NCBI RefSeq assembly: GCF_000745485.1
Contig: NZ_JQJK01000014.1
Span: 62,001-126,000 of the forward strand
Source of the DNA: Methanobacterium veterum
GTDB lineage: Archaea > Methanobacteriota > Methanobacteria > Methanobacteriales > Methanobacteriaceae
Direction of reading: 5' to 3'
DNA: 64,000 nucleotides
Below, one piece after another: positions 1-8,812 of the stretch; position 1 is the stretch's first letter, and each line of letters begins with the position of its first letter. The translations under genes and the position numbers were made by a program. Under the pieces are notes generated by a model. The model was not told where the DNA came from and made no database searches. It saw only the letters and a program-made list of their open reading frames with translations.

Positions 1-1
1 G

Positions 2-337
2 TTGATGTATCCTTATCTTTCATTTGATGGTGATACTCCATTTATATTTTCAGGAAAGATCATTACAGGGTTTATTTATACAATGGGTGCAAATGAAAAA
101 GTAATGGGAGAAGAATATGACCAGCTTATAACTCATAATGAAATGCTCTTAACACTTCTTGGATCATCAGAATCTCTAACTATCAACAGCACAAATCTAT
201 TTAATGACGTCTCAAAGTACAACTGGTCAGCAGCTCAGCACAAAGAAGCGGCAAAATTGAACCAGGAAGCGTTTCCAGATAACTGTGAAAAAGCATTTGA
301 GATGGGAGCAAGATTTGCAAAATTTGTCAAGGAATAA
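2..337 (+). CDS. flavodoxin-family / FMN reductase-like protein, C-terminal part
   Basis: The frame is open to the left edge of the window, so the gene begins upstream; about 110 C-terminal residues are visible. The segment GKIITGFIYTMGANEK followed by a helix-rich tail ending ARFAKFVKE resembles the C-terminal half of NADPH-dependent FMN reductase / iron-sulfur flavoprotein enzymes, which methanogens carry in many copies for electron transfer and redox defence. The FMN-binding loop and any cysteine cluster would lie upstream and cannot be checked. Assignment is by overall feel of the fold rather than a diagnostic motif, so the exact subfamily is open. Confidence 0.5.
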   Translation: MMYPYLSFDGDTPFIFSGKIITGFIYTMGANEKVMGEEYDQLITHNEMLLTLLGSSESLTINSTNLFNDVSKYNWSAAQHKEAAKLNQEAFPDNCEKAFEMGARFAKFVKE

Positions 338-909
338 TAAAGTGATCACGATATTTTATTTTTCAGGCACTGGAACAATTAATGGTTTCATGTATCTCAA
401 AAATAAACCTATTTCCTAAATCCATGAATTAATTCATGGATTTAACAAATAAAATTAAGTAAACTACAATTTATCATTTTTTATTAATTGAATATGTGTT
501 AAGATACTGCAAAAATTATTTGAATTAATATGGAGATCTTGTGAGTAATGTTACTTAATACTGGCTGTTAAATTTATCAATTCATTTTTAATTTGTAAAC
601 GGTTTAAGGAGTACATAAAGTGTTATTTTGAGGATAACTTTTAGCTACCACCCTTTTTCATACTTGGATCTATATTATTTAACTGGTCATTTCATTTAGT
701 TGTCCGTTTAGTTAGGTTTCGCGATTTAATATTAGATTTATAGTCTTTGGGATTATTTTCCAAGCTGACTAATGCAAGAGCCTTTTTGTGGATGTTTCAT
801 TGTAATCGGGATTTGTGCATTGTGTCTATCACAAAATACAGAAATTTTTTAATATAAAAACTTACAAGAATTATTTACTAGTTTCACACAATTAATCTAG
901 GAAAAGGAA
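338..909. other. intergenic region, no gene seen
   Basis: No convincing ORF lies on either strand. The only clear structure is a perfect palindrome at 417-444 behind the upstream stop codon, and a weaker inverted repeat near 617-640 (GTTAT and ATAAC flanked by AAA and TTT). The last 60 bases are A/T-rich and probably hold the promoter of the SHOCT gene. Confidence 0.5.
417..444. repeat. perfect 28-bp palindrome without spacer
   Basis: The half site TAAATCCATGAATT at 417-430 is followed directly by its exact reverse complement at 431-444. It lies about 80 bases after the stop codon of the flavodoxin-like gene. It has no loop and no following T-run, which argues against an ordinary terminator and fits a dimer binding site or a cruciform-forming sequence. 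Confidence 0.7.
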
Positions 910-1350
910 ATGATGAAAAAAGAAGAAGAAATAAGCTTACCTTGTAACCATAATTCCAACTATGGGAACGTTATATTAAAAGATGAAGGGCTTTGCATCA
1001 GCTTAAGAAGTAACAATCCTCTTTCAGATACTGTAAAGAGTGAGCTGATTAAATATCAGGATATATTAAACGTTCGTTATGGTAAAGGGCTTCTATCCAA
1101 ATGGCCTAAACTAAACATTGAAACTGCCGCAAATTCTAAAAAAATTGAAATAAATGTTGCTGGCCTGGAAATTTTACAGGAATTTGTAGACAAATTGAAT
1201 TTTCGTATTTTTCAAGTTAAAAACAAAGAAAATATGACTGAACAAAGTTTGGCAGGCAAATTAAAAGAAGCTAAAGAACTTTTGGATATAGGAGCTCTGA
1301 GTCAAGATGAGTTTGATGAAATTAAACAGAAATATTTAAGAGAATTTTAA
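910..1350 (+). CDS. SHOCT-domain protein
   Basis: A 146-residue cytoplasmic protein. Residues 114-146 form a SHOCT module (short C-terminal helical domain): LAGKLKEAKELLDIGALSQD then EFDEIKQKYL, with the usual leucine and acidic spacing. SHOCT tails are found on many bacterial and archaeal proteins and probably mediate oligomerisation. The N-terminal 110 residues look like a small alpha/beta domain that I do not recognise. The start at 910 follows AGGAAAAGGAA. The gene ends 120 bases from the convergent adhesin gene. Confidence 0.6.
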   Translation: MMKKEEEISLPCNHNSNYGNVILKDEGLCISLRSNNPLSDTVKSELIKYQDILNVRYGKGLLSKWPKLNIETAANSKKIEINVAGLEILQEFVDKLNFRIFQVKNKENMTEQSLAGKLKEAKELLDIGALSQDEFDEIKQKYLREF

Positions 1351-1468
1351 ATCAACGGCTGTGTTCAGTTCCCATTTTCCTGAAAGCTCGGAGGGTTAGT
1401 GGTGCACAGCGGTGAATGTTTTGATTGGAAGTACATTTAATTTAAAAAAAGAAAAAATAAGAAGAGTC

Positions 1469-4201
1469 TTATTTTCTTCTTGGCACTAAACCGCTTAGAA
1501 CCATTAAAACAGCTATTAACATGTAATTTAATGGTAATCCTGTATCATGTAATCCAATGGCTGTTTTACTGGCTGCATTTACTGTGTTTCCATTGTTGTT
1601 GGGTTGTACATTGATTGTTATAATTCCAGAATCTCCTGAATTCAAGTTATAAGTGTCTGAACTTATGCTTGGAATTATTTTGTAAGTCCCGTCGCCTGCT
1701 GCTTGAACTGTTAAGTACAGGTATGGGTCTCCTACTGGTACTGAGTCTAATGTCCATGTCACTGTTCTTGTTGTTGGATCATATGTGCATTTTCCATTAT
1801 CCACATGAATATTTGCAAAATTTAAGCCTTCTGGTATATGGAAGGTTATTGTGACATTTTCTGCTGCATCTGGTCCGTAATTTCCTAGTTTGTAGGTTAG
1901 TGTGAATTTTTCTCCTGTTTTAGGGTTCTTTTTATCGCTTGTTGTTTTGATGTATAAGTCCGATGCTTTGTTGATGTTAATATAAGCGGATTCTGTGTTA
2001 TTTGTAGTGTAATTATCAGCAGTTGCAGTAACTTTTACTGGATTGGACAATGGATTTACTCCTCCTTCATTAGCATAGAATACTGCTGTAATTGAACTAT
2101 TTATAGTGTCAATAGTGATTGAATGAACTATTCCCTGATTAAGGGCCATGATACAGGGATACATTGATGGAGTGGTGTATGCACCTAATTGTTTAGAATC
2201 AATTAAGCTTCCCCAAGGAACATTCAAAGTTACAGGTCCATCAGGGATATGACCTCCAACTAGATCACCACCGCCGTTGATGTGGTTTAAATCTGCGGTA
2301 ATGGTTGATATTTTGGTATTATTGATTGTTGTTGGGTTTGCACTAACTGTTAATATAACCCAGATATCAGCATCCACTGAACCACCGTTCTCTACAATAA
2401 GGTTTGGAATAGTTTTTGGGTCTTTATTGGAACTCCACCAGTTGTAATTAGCATCCGTTGAACCGTTGTTACAGTAGAGAGCATTACCGCTTGTTGCTGC
2501 AGTGTTATTGTAGAATCTGTTGAAATTAGCATTCAAAGTACTGGCACTGTTGGAGAGAGCACCGCCAACAACTGCAGTGTTGTTAGTGAATATACAACCA
2601 GTTACAGTACAATTAGTGAAACCAGAACCGCCTCGAGCAGAACAACGATTGCAGATAGCACCGCCGTCATAATCAGTTGCAGTGTTACTGGTGAAGGTAC
2701 AGTTAGTTACAGTACAGTTAACAGAACCAGAACTAGAATTAATAACTTGACATAAATTGCAGATAGCTCCGCCAATTTGTGCACTGTTACCCTTGAAGGT
2801 ACAGTTGGTTACAGTACAGTTAACAGAACTGGAACCCGAATTACTAACTTGACATAAATTGCAGATAGCACCGCCCATAGCATTATAATTTCCAGATGCA
2901 GAGTTATTATTGAAAGTACAGTTAATAACAGCTAAAGTACCGATATTATTGATAGCTCCACCAATAGCATCTCCAATTGCAGATACAGTATTATTGTTGA
3001 AAATGCAGCCGGTAAAAGTTGAAGTACCATTGTTGTAGATTGCGCCGCCTTGTGTTGCATTATTCTGCATGAATGTGGAGTTAGTTGCGTTTAATACTCC
3101 TTTAATATTGTAAATAGCACCTCCACTTGCACTTGCACCGTTACCTGTGAAAGTGCTGCCTTTAATATTCAAAGTATCCCAGTTATAGATAGCACCGCCA
3201 TAATCTGCAGTATTACCTGTAAATTTACAGCTAATCACATTAAATAATCCCTCATTGTAGACTGATCCGCCTTTGTTAAGTGCGCTGTTATCTGTGAAAG
3301 TACTGTCTTTTACAGTCACATTACCTGCATTATTGTAAATTGCTCCTCCAAAATTAGATGCCGCGTCATTGTCAGTGAATATACAGTTATCAACATTCAG
3401 CAAAAGATCGTAATTTAAATTGAATATCGCACCACCCCTTTGTGCGGTATTTTTTGTGAAAGTACTGTCCTTTACAGTTGAACTACCATGATTGTAGATA
3501 GCACCACCTAATTTTCCAGTATTGGCAGTGAATATGCCGCTATTTACATTTAAGGTAGAATCTGGAGAGTTGTAAATAGCTCCACCAACACGTGCACTGT
3601 TGTTATTGAATATACAATTATTAACAGTTAAAGTACCCTGATTATTAATAGCTCCGCCGTAATTTGTATTGGTACCATCCCAACCTGCAGTATTGCCTGT
3701 GAATATACAGTTAGTTACTGTTAAATTACCATAATTTTCAATGGCTCCACCGGTGGTGCTGTTTCCATTGGCTAATGTTAAATTCTGGATGGTTACAGTA
3801 ACACCGCTGTTAATGTGAAATATCCAGTTGGTGTTTGTCCCGTTTATTATGGTTCCTGTCAGGCTTTCACCGATAATAGTCATATTTTTATCAATGGTGA
3901 CATTGGTGTTGTTTTTGCCGGCATATTGCCCGTTGGATATGTGTATTGTCCCGCCTTTATTTACGGTTCCTGTTGCGTTTTTAATGCTGAGTTTAGGCCC
4001 GCTTCCACTAGTACTGTTATATGTTGCTGATTGACCGTCCCATGAATCATTTCCAGAAGAACTATTCACATAAATTGCATCTCCAGACGCTGCAGAAACG
4101 GTGGTTAAACAGAATAGTAATGTTAAGCTTAGAAGCAGTAATGGAATCAAAAATTTAGTTTTATGTGTAATTATTTGTCCTATAATCTTTTTCACCTCCA
4201 T
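1469..4201 (-). CDS. adhesin-like surface protein with Pmp-type repeats
   Basis: About 910 residues. An N-terminal hydrophobic signal (LIPLLLLSLTLLFCLTTVSA) is followed by a right-handed beta-helix region of more than a dozen repeats carrying GGAIYN or GGAICN plus FTxNxA, as in polymorphic outer-membrane-protein repeats. A DUF11-like beta-sandwich follows (TYKLGNYGPDAAENVTITF), then a C-terminal TGLPLNY hydrophobic segment ending VPRRK, the usual anchor of Methanobacteriales adhesin-like proteins. Its role is probably cell-surface adhesion. The start is uncertain: the in-frame GTG at 4258 lies upstream of a TATA-like TTTATAATA near 4240 and is unlikely. ATG at 4201 has no upstream Shine-Dalgarno site, whereas a perfect GGAGGTGA lies inside codons 1-4 and is followed five bases later by in-frame ATT at 4186. 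Confidence 0.85.
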   Translation of the reverse strand: MEVKKIIGQIITHKTKFLIPLLLLSLTLLFCLTTVSAASGDAIYVNSSSGNDSWDGQSATYNSTSGSGPKLSIKNATGTVNKGGTIHISNGQYAGKNNTNVTIDKNMTIIGESLTGTIINGTNTNWIFHINSGVTVTIQNLTLANGNSTTGGAIENYGNLTVTNCIFTGNTAGWDGTNTNYGGAINNQGTLTVNNCIFNNNSARVGGAIYNSPDSTLNVNSGIFTANTGKLGGAIYNHGSSTVKDSTFTKNTAQRGGAIFNLNYDLLLNVDNCIFTDNDAASNFGGAIYNNAGNVTVKDSTFTDNSALNKGGSVYNEGLFNVISCKFTGNTADYGGAIYNWDTLNIKGSTFTGNGASASGGAIYNIKGVLNATNSTFMQNNATQGGAIYNNGTSTFTGCIFNNNTVSAIGDAIGGAINNIGTLAVINCTFNNNSASGNYNAMGGAICNLCQVSNSGSSSVNCTVTNCTFKGNSAQIGGAICNLCQVINSSSGSVNCTVTNCTFTSNTATDYDGGAICNRCSARGGSGFTNCTVTGCIFTNNTAVVGGALSNSASTLNANFNRFYNNTAATSGNALYCNNGSTDANYNWWSSNKDPKTIPNLIVENGGSVDADIWVILTVSANPTTINNTKISTITADLNHINGGGDLVGGHIPDGPVTLNVPWGSLIDSKQLGAYTTPSMYPCIMALNQGIVHSITIDTINSSITAVFYANEGGVNPLSNPVKVTATADNYTTNNTESAYININKASDLYIKTTSDKKNPKTGEKFTLTYKLGNYGPDAAENVTITFHIPEGLNFANIHVDNGKCTYDPTTRTVTWTLDSVPVGDPYLYLTVQAAGDGTYKIIPSISSDTYNLNSGDSGIITINVQPNNNGNTVNAASKTAIGLHDTGLPLNYMLIAVLMVLSGLVPRRK

Positions 4202-4258
4202 TGTATCTGATAAAAAATGATTATTATTAAATGTAATTATTATAAATACTTTTTCCAC

Positions 4259-4607
4259 AATTAAGCAGTATTAACCTCTTATTTGTGTGTATGCTAAACA
4301 AGATTAAGATTAATTAACATAAAATTGTAATTTATACAGTAAAAATTAAAAATGATTACTTAATGTATTATTGGTACTTATAAAATAGAATAATACATTC
4401 TAAAATTTAAAAATAAATGAAATTGAGTTATATATAATTAAAAACTAGTTTAGAGGATTCATATTATAAAAAGCATTGAATACAAGTCTACAATATCTAA
4501 TTTATAAATTCAATTTTTTTAATTAATAACGGGTTTTTAAGGAGAATTTATATATGAGTTTCTCAATTTTCAAACATCATTTAATCAAATTAAAAAAAAT
4601 AAGGGAG
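4259..4607. other. intergenic region between convergent/divergent units
   Basis: Very A/T-rich. It holds upstream promoter elements of the adhesin gene at its left edge and the 3' end of the SpoIIM-like gene on the right. I see no ORF, strong hairpin or repeat. Confidence 0.5.
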
Positions 4608-5225
4608 TTAAACCCTGGCTAAAGATATTATTGTAACGCTTTCAACAACCGCAGCCACAAACAGCATGATTAAAACAAGTACATATGATTTTAAGTTGTA
4701 TGCCCATGCTTTTTTCCATGCTTTAAACCTGCTTTCTTCCCCAAGAGCTTTTGGTTTTGCAATTGCCAGGACAAAGTCAAGGCTGGCTGCAAATGCAATA
4801 ATATAAGCCACTCCTTCAAGTATTAAAGTTGGGATGACAGCTATTAAGAGTATCGCTGCATGAGGGCTTGTAGGGGCGTAAATCAGTCCCCACATGATGG
4901 GCCTGTAAATGAATACAAGTGTTCCTATTCCAATCAGGTTTAACACTGTAATCGCAAGGAAACTTCCAAGGATGCTGTTAAATACGAAAATAGTTAAAAT
5001 TACCTTAATTACATCACCTGCACCAATAGCCTGCAGTAATCCTGGAAATACTGTTGAAAACTGGCTGCTTATGTTCCCTCCGGTTCCAGTACTTATTGGG
5101 GGGTATAACAATCCTATTACCATCCCAACGATGACTAAACCGTAATAAATTGCAAAACAGTATAAAAAACGTTTTTTGTAGCGCTCCACATAGAAATTAT
5201 AGATGTTTTTTATCTTCTCTAACAT
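4608..5225 (-). CDS. SpoIIM-like (DUF95) integral membrane protein
   Basis: 205 residues with about five or six membrane helices and an N-terminal cytoplasmic helix (YNFYVERYKKRFLYCFAIYY). The pattern of a glycine/proline-rich loop, FVFNSILGSFLAI, and a polar ending helix matches the stage II sporulation protein M / DUF95 family, widespread in archaea with no spores. The archaeal function is unknown; membrane remodelling or transport has been suggested for the family. Start codon ATG at 5225, preceded by AGAGGATCTTT-like sequence only in weak form. Monocistronic, divergent from the small membrane protein gene at 5362. Confidence 0.7.
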   Translation of the reverse strand: MLEKIKNIYNFYVERYKKRFLYCFAIYYGLVIVGMVIGLLYPPISTGTGGNISSQFSTVFPGLLQAIGAGDVIKVILTIFVFNSILGSFLAITVLNLIGIGTLVFIYRPIMWGLIYAPTSPHAAILLIAVIPTLILEGVAYIIAFAASLDFVLAIAKPKALGEESRFKAWKKAWAYNLKSYVLVLIMLFVAAVVESVTIISLARV

Positions 5226-5361
5226 AAAGATCCTCGTTATAACGTGGGTAGTAACTTTTAATATATCTTTATGGTTTTAAAGTGGAACGATTTTCAGACT
5301 AAATTATATACCATCAAATCAATAGTTTATTAAAGAAAAATTAGTATAGGGATGTGAATAA

Positions 5362-5724
5362 ATGATTAACTGGAAATCTTTAGGTTTTGGTATTGCTCTT
5401 GCAATTGTAATGTTTTTCATGTTTATGTTTAATGCGTCTTCACTGGCGATTTTAAGCTTTATTATTGCACCATTAGTTGGAACATATATTCTTGGTGGTG
5501 AACTGAAGATGGCAGCTATTTACGGTGCTGCAATAAGCTTTTTTGGAAGTATAATTTCCATAGTGTTGTATACTGCACTTATCAGTTATTTTTCAAAGAC
5601 AGCTATACCTTTAGGACTTAACGTAGTTACTTTAATAGCAGTATGTGTCATTTATGCAGTTATTGGAGCCGTTTTTGGTATTGCCGGTGCTGCAATTAAA
5701 AATAAACTGGTGGAAAAACAATAA
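5362..5724 (+). CDS. small four-helix membrane protein (DUF5518-like)
   Basis: 120 residues made almost entirely of four hydrophobic helices with short loops (positions about 7-29, 31-50, 53-75, 85-112) and a basic C-terminus. The glycine-rich AGAAIKNKL end and the central YILGGELKMAAIYGA segment resemble the small archaeal DUF5518-type membrane proteins common in Methanobacterium. No catalytic residues are apparent. Start ATG follows GGGATGTGAATAA. Confidence 0.5.
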   Translation: MINWKSLGFGIALAIVMFFMFMFNASSLAILSFIIAPLVGTYILGGELKMAAIYGAAISFFGSIISIVLYTALISYFSKTAIPLGLNVVTLIAVCVIYAVIGAVFGIAGAAIKNKLVEKQ

Positions 5725-5737
5725 TTACATATTTTTT

Positions 5738-6778
5738 TTATTTTCTTTTTTCATAAATTATTTTTGCAATTTTACCTGCAGACTCTAAAACATCCTTCCC
5801 ATATTTTGAAGCTCTGTCTTTAGTTTGGTCGATGTTTTTCAGGAAATCATTTACAACTTCATCTAAATTATCAAGATCGCTTTCAACCATTGCACCGCTG
5901 AATACATCGCCCATATTATGATAACGTCCGTATTTTACTCGAAGCAGTGTTATAATTGGTAAATTGCATGCAATGGCTTCATGAAGCATCACTCCGTCGT
6001 CTGTGATGATTACGAAGTCTGCCAGTTTGTATAAATCCCGTACCCAGTCGATATAACCTAAATAGAGTATTCCATCGTTTTCAAGGTATTCTCGGTATTT
6101 TTCATCCAGCGGATGTCCTATAACTACTATATTTGCTTTAATTCCGCTGTCTCTGAGTTTAGGCGCGGCAAGGGCCATTTTTTCAAAAAGAGTAGATCCT
6201 GATGATAAGAGTATTGTGGGAAGTGCAGGGTCGTAATCTTCTGGCATTAATTCCAGTGCTTTTTCTCTGCTTCCGCTTACAACTTCCGGATTTATAGGCA
6301 TATAAACTTTGTGTACATTTTTATTATTTAATTCTGATTTAAATAGTGGGGATTCTGGTAATGCGACAACGGTGGTAAATTTAGATACTTTTGAATCAGT
6401 TGGAGTGGATACAACTCCCACTGATGGAATACCTGCAATTTTAGCTGCCAGGCATCCGACTACTGCTCCCCCACCTATTGATCCTACAACCACATCTGGT
6501 TTTAGTTTCCTGTACAGGCTTATAGCTTCAAAAACAGCCTGGATAATTTTAAAACCGCCTTTTACAAGGGTAAGTTTAGTGGCGGCATGCCCCCCCGCCT
6601 GGGGAATGCTTGTTTCATGCCATTTTATGCCGTTTTTTTCAAATAACAACCCTTTGGCGCCGTGATTCAGGGCAAATTCACACTGGACACCCTGTTCAGA
6701 CAGTGCCTTAGCTATATTAAGGGCAATTGCGGCGTCTCCTCCGATCCCGCGCCCTGTAACCATAAATAATACTTTCAT
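5738..6778 (-). CDS. MurG-like glycosyltransferase (GT28 fold)
   Basis: 346 residues, GT-B fold. The N-terminal domain starts with VLFMVTGRGIGGDAAIALNI, the glycine-rich loop of MurG-type enzymes, and has DVVVGSIGGGAVVGCLAA around residue 95; the C-terminal nucleotide-sugar domain contains VIITDDGVMLHEAIACNLP, matching the donor-binding helix of GT28. In pseudomurein-containing methanogens such proteins are candidates for adding an amino sugar to a lipid-linked precursor. An MraY-like gene at 11732 and aglB at 8813 lie nearby, consistent with a cell-envelope neighbourhood. ATG at 6778 has a good AAAAGGTGA site. Confidence 0.75.
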   Translation of the reverse strand: MKVLFMVTGRGIGGDAAIALNIAKALSEQGVQCEFALNHGAKGLLFEKNGIKWHETSIPQAGGHAATKLTLVKGGFKIIQAVFEAISLYRKLKPDVVVGSIGGGAVVGCLAAKIAGIPSVGVVSTPTDSKVSKFTTVVALPESPLFKSELNNKNVHKVYMPINPEVVSGSREKALELMPEDYDPALPTILLSSGSTLFEKMALAAPKLRDSGIKANIVVIGHPLDEKYREYLENDGILYLGYIDWVRDLYKLADFVIITDDGVMLHEAIACNLPIITLLRVKYGRYHNMGDVFSGAMVESDLDNLDEVVNDFLKNIDQTKDRASKYGKDVLESAGKIAKIIYEKRK

Positions 6779-7026
6779 TTATTCACCTTTTAATTAAAAA
6801 TCTATAAATTTGAAATCCATTTGAAATCATTATCATTTTTTAGTTTTACTAAAATGATTTTTCATAATTTAAAATTAGTTAATTCTAATTTTAAGTTTGT
6901 TAAATGGAGTTATGCTAATTTAAATCAAAATTTGTATGGATGTTATATAAACATTGCTGATGTATTGTAATAAATATAATAGATTCCCAACCATGGTTTA
7001 AAAATAAGAATTTAGGGGCTGAAGAT

Positions 7027-7833
7027 TTATTCGTACAGCACAGCACTGCCGGTAGCTGTTACTATTACTGTACTCCCTTTGATCCCACCAACGCTTCTAT
7101 AATCGATATTAACGCCTAAAATACCATTTGCACCCAGTTTTTTTGCTTCACTTTCCAGGTTTTGCAGTGCATTATTTCTTACAAGTCCTATTTTATATTC
7201 TATATTTGAACCATTTTTTGAGGCAATTTTTTCTAAACGTGATGAATTCTCATCTTTTTCTTCTTTTAAGATGGCTTCTCCTGTAATTAAGCCCAACTCT
7301 TTGACTATTTTTTTTCCATTGAGATTAGTTGTGGTTGCAAACAAAAGATCTAACTGCGGTAAATCTGCAGTTTTAGGAGTTTCTATTTCTTCTATTTCTT
7401 TCCCAAGTAGTTTTGAGATTAAATTACCTACTAATCCTATAACATAGGTTATAGTCCCGAGGAAAACAACAAACAAAAGGTAATTCACGAGTATTGGAAC
7501 AGCAGCCTGTATGGTAAGTGCAATGCCTCCTAATGTGAATAAATTAAGGGTTATTGGATTTTTAGGGAAGAACCAGCCGTATATATTGATGATTATGAAT
7601 ATTAAAAGGGCGCTGATAGCTCCAGTGCTCCTGCCGTACTTTTTTTGAGCTACATATGCCTCGCTGAACCCTGCAATTAAAGGAGATATTATAAACATGA
7701 TGTTAAATCCGAAAATAACTAAATTTGCGTATACGCAAATAACGGCAGATATGAACCCGAGTGTGGTCCCTATAATTACTGCAAGAATTCCCCATCTTTT
7801 GGCTATGATGCTGTTTCTTAGTGAAATTAACAA
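7027..7833 (-). CDS. membrane protein with C-terminal YbjQ domain
   Basis: 268 residues. Residues 1-130 contain four or five membrane helices; residues about 155-268 form a YbjQ/DUF74 domain (ATTTNLNGKKIVKELGLITG, then KLGANGILGVNIDYRSVGG and VTATGSAVLYE). YbjQ proteins form pentamers and have been annotated as possible metal-binding proteins, without firm function. Start is TTG at 7833 after GGGTGATACTTC. It follows the stand-alone YbjQ gene by 19 bases and is probably co-transcribed; the fused and free paralogues may assemble together (inference). Confidence 0.75.
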   Translation of the reverse strand: MLISLRNSIIAKRWGILAVIIGTTLGFISAVICVYANLVIFGFNIMFIISPLIAGFSEAYVAQKKYGRSTGAISALLIFIIINIYGWFFPKNPITLNLFTLGGIALTIQAAVPILVNYLLFVVFLGTITYVIGLVGNLISKLLGKEIEEIETPKTADLPQLDLLFATTTNLNGKKIVKELGLITGEAILKEEKDENSSRLEKIASKNGSNIEYKIGLVRNNALQNLESEAKKLGANGILGVNIDYRSVGGIKGSTVIVTATGSAVLYE

Positions 7834-7852
7834 GAAGTATCACCCTTGATAA

Positions 7853-8176
7853 TTATTCATAGTGCACTGCTGTACCGTACATGGTGACAAGGATAGTGTT
7901 TCCCATAGTTCCTCCGAGGTTATGGTAGGCTATTTGAACACCCAGTATGGCATTTGCGCCAAGTTTTTCTGCTTTTTCCTGCATACTTGACAATGCTAAT
8001 TCCCGTGCTTTTTTTAATTCCTCTTCGTAAGCTGAGGTTCTCCCACCGACAACATCTCTAACGCCTGAAAAAAGGTCTTTATACACGTTTGCACCTAAGA
8101 GTGCTTCTCCAGTTACTAGACCAAAGTATTCGCTTATTTTCTTCCCTTCAATATGGGGTGTGTTTAAAATCAGCAT
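7853..8176 (-). CDS. YbjQ family protein
   Basis: 107 residues, a complete YbjQ/DUF74 domain: [20 protein letters not shown], a central amphipathic helix, [19 protein letters not shown], and the closing strand [11 protein letters not shown]. Length equals that of the family. It shares its layout with the C-terminal domain of the next gene (7027-7833). ATG is preceded by AAAAGGAAGATTAAAA. First gene of a likely two-gene operon. Confidence 0.85.
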   Translation of the reverse strand: MLILNTPHIEGKKISEYFGLVTGEALLGANVYKDLFSGVRDVVGGRTSAYEEELKKARELALSSMQEKAEKLGANAILGVQIAYHNLGGTMGNTILVTMYGTAVHYE

Positions 8177-8304
8177 TTTTAATCTTCCTTTTAATATATA
8201 AACACTAATATCTTCTATAGACTATGGATGGAATTATTTATAAATGTTTTGGCAAAAAAGAAAAATTACTATCTAATAAAAAGAAAAAAGTAAAGAAAGA
8301 AACG

Positions 8305-8538
8305 CTACATTCGTCTTTCCATACGTCTTAAAATTACTTTATCGCCTATGGCATCAACCATGTCCATAGAAATAACTCTTTCTTCACCCATACCTAGTTT
8401 TCCTGAGATAGTGCCTTCTTTTGCTATAATGCCTGTCACCATTTTGTTTGTTACATCTATTTCTAAATCATCAACTACGCCGACTGTATCTCCGTTTGAA
8501 TCAACAATATCCTTTCCAGATAAATCTTTTGCATGCAT
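8305..8538 (-). CDS. PRC-barrel domain protein
   Basis: 77 residues: LSGKDIVDSNGDTVGVVDDL, then EIDVTNKMVTGIIA, and VISMDMVDAIGDKVIL, the classical PRC-barrel beta pattern. Archaeal single-domain PRC-barrel proteins have been linked to cell division (CdpB type) and to RNA metabolism; which applies here cannot be told. ATG follows AAAGGTGATAGA. A GC-rich hairpin lies in the leader at 8596-8631. A paralogue is encoded at 23760-23993. Confidence 0.85.
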   Translation of the reverse strand: MHAKDLSGKDIVDSNGDTVGVVDDLEIDVTNKMVTGIIAKEGTISGKLGMGEERVISMDMVDAIGDKVILRRMERRM

Positions 8539-8595
8539 TCTATCACCTTTGTTTTTTAAATCAAGCCCAAGATTAAAATTATCTTTGAACTTGGC

Positions 8596-8631
8596 AATGG
8601 CCGGAAGATAACTCTGCCTGGTGGGGCCATT
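8596..8631 (-). promoter_or_regulatory. GC-rich hairpin in leader of PRC-barrel gene
   Basis: AATGGCC at 8596-8602 pairs perfectly with GGCCATT at 8625-8631, enclosing a 22-base loop that on the minus strand contains CCACCAGGCAGAG. The element stands out by base composition from very A/T-rich surroundings and sits about 60 bases before the start codon, downstream of A/T-rich TATA-like sequence near 8665-8690. No known riboswitch consensus was recognised. Confidence 0.4.
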
Positions 8632-8812
8632 ACAATAGTATAATTAAATCAGGCGTTAATACATTTTATAAAATAAATATTATATAATTTGCTATTTTGT
8701 AATTTCAAGCTGGTTTGAAATCCAAGCTATTTAGAAGTAGAAAAATTTGATAAAGATATATGATTTTAAAAGGGAATTGAGGGAGAATGTTGCACAACTG
8801 AAATTATTTATT

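Noticed and set aside
3815..4034. two plus-strand ORFs inside the adhesin
   Set aside because: Antisense shadows of a repetitive coding region, no ribosome site.
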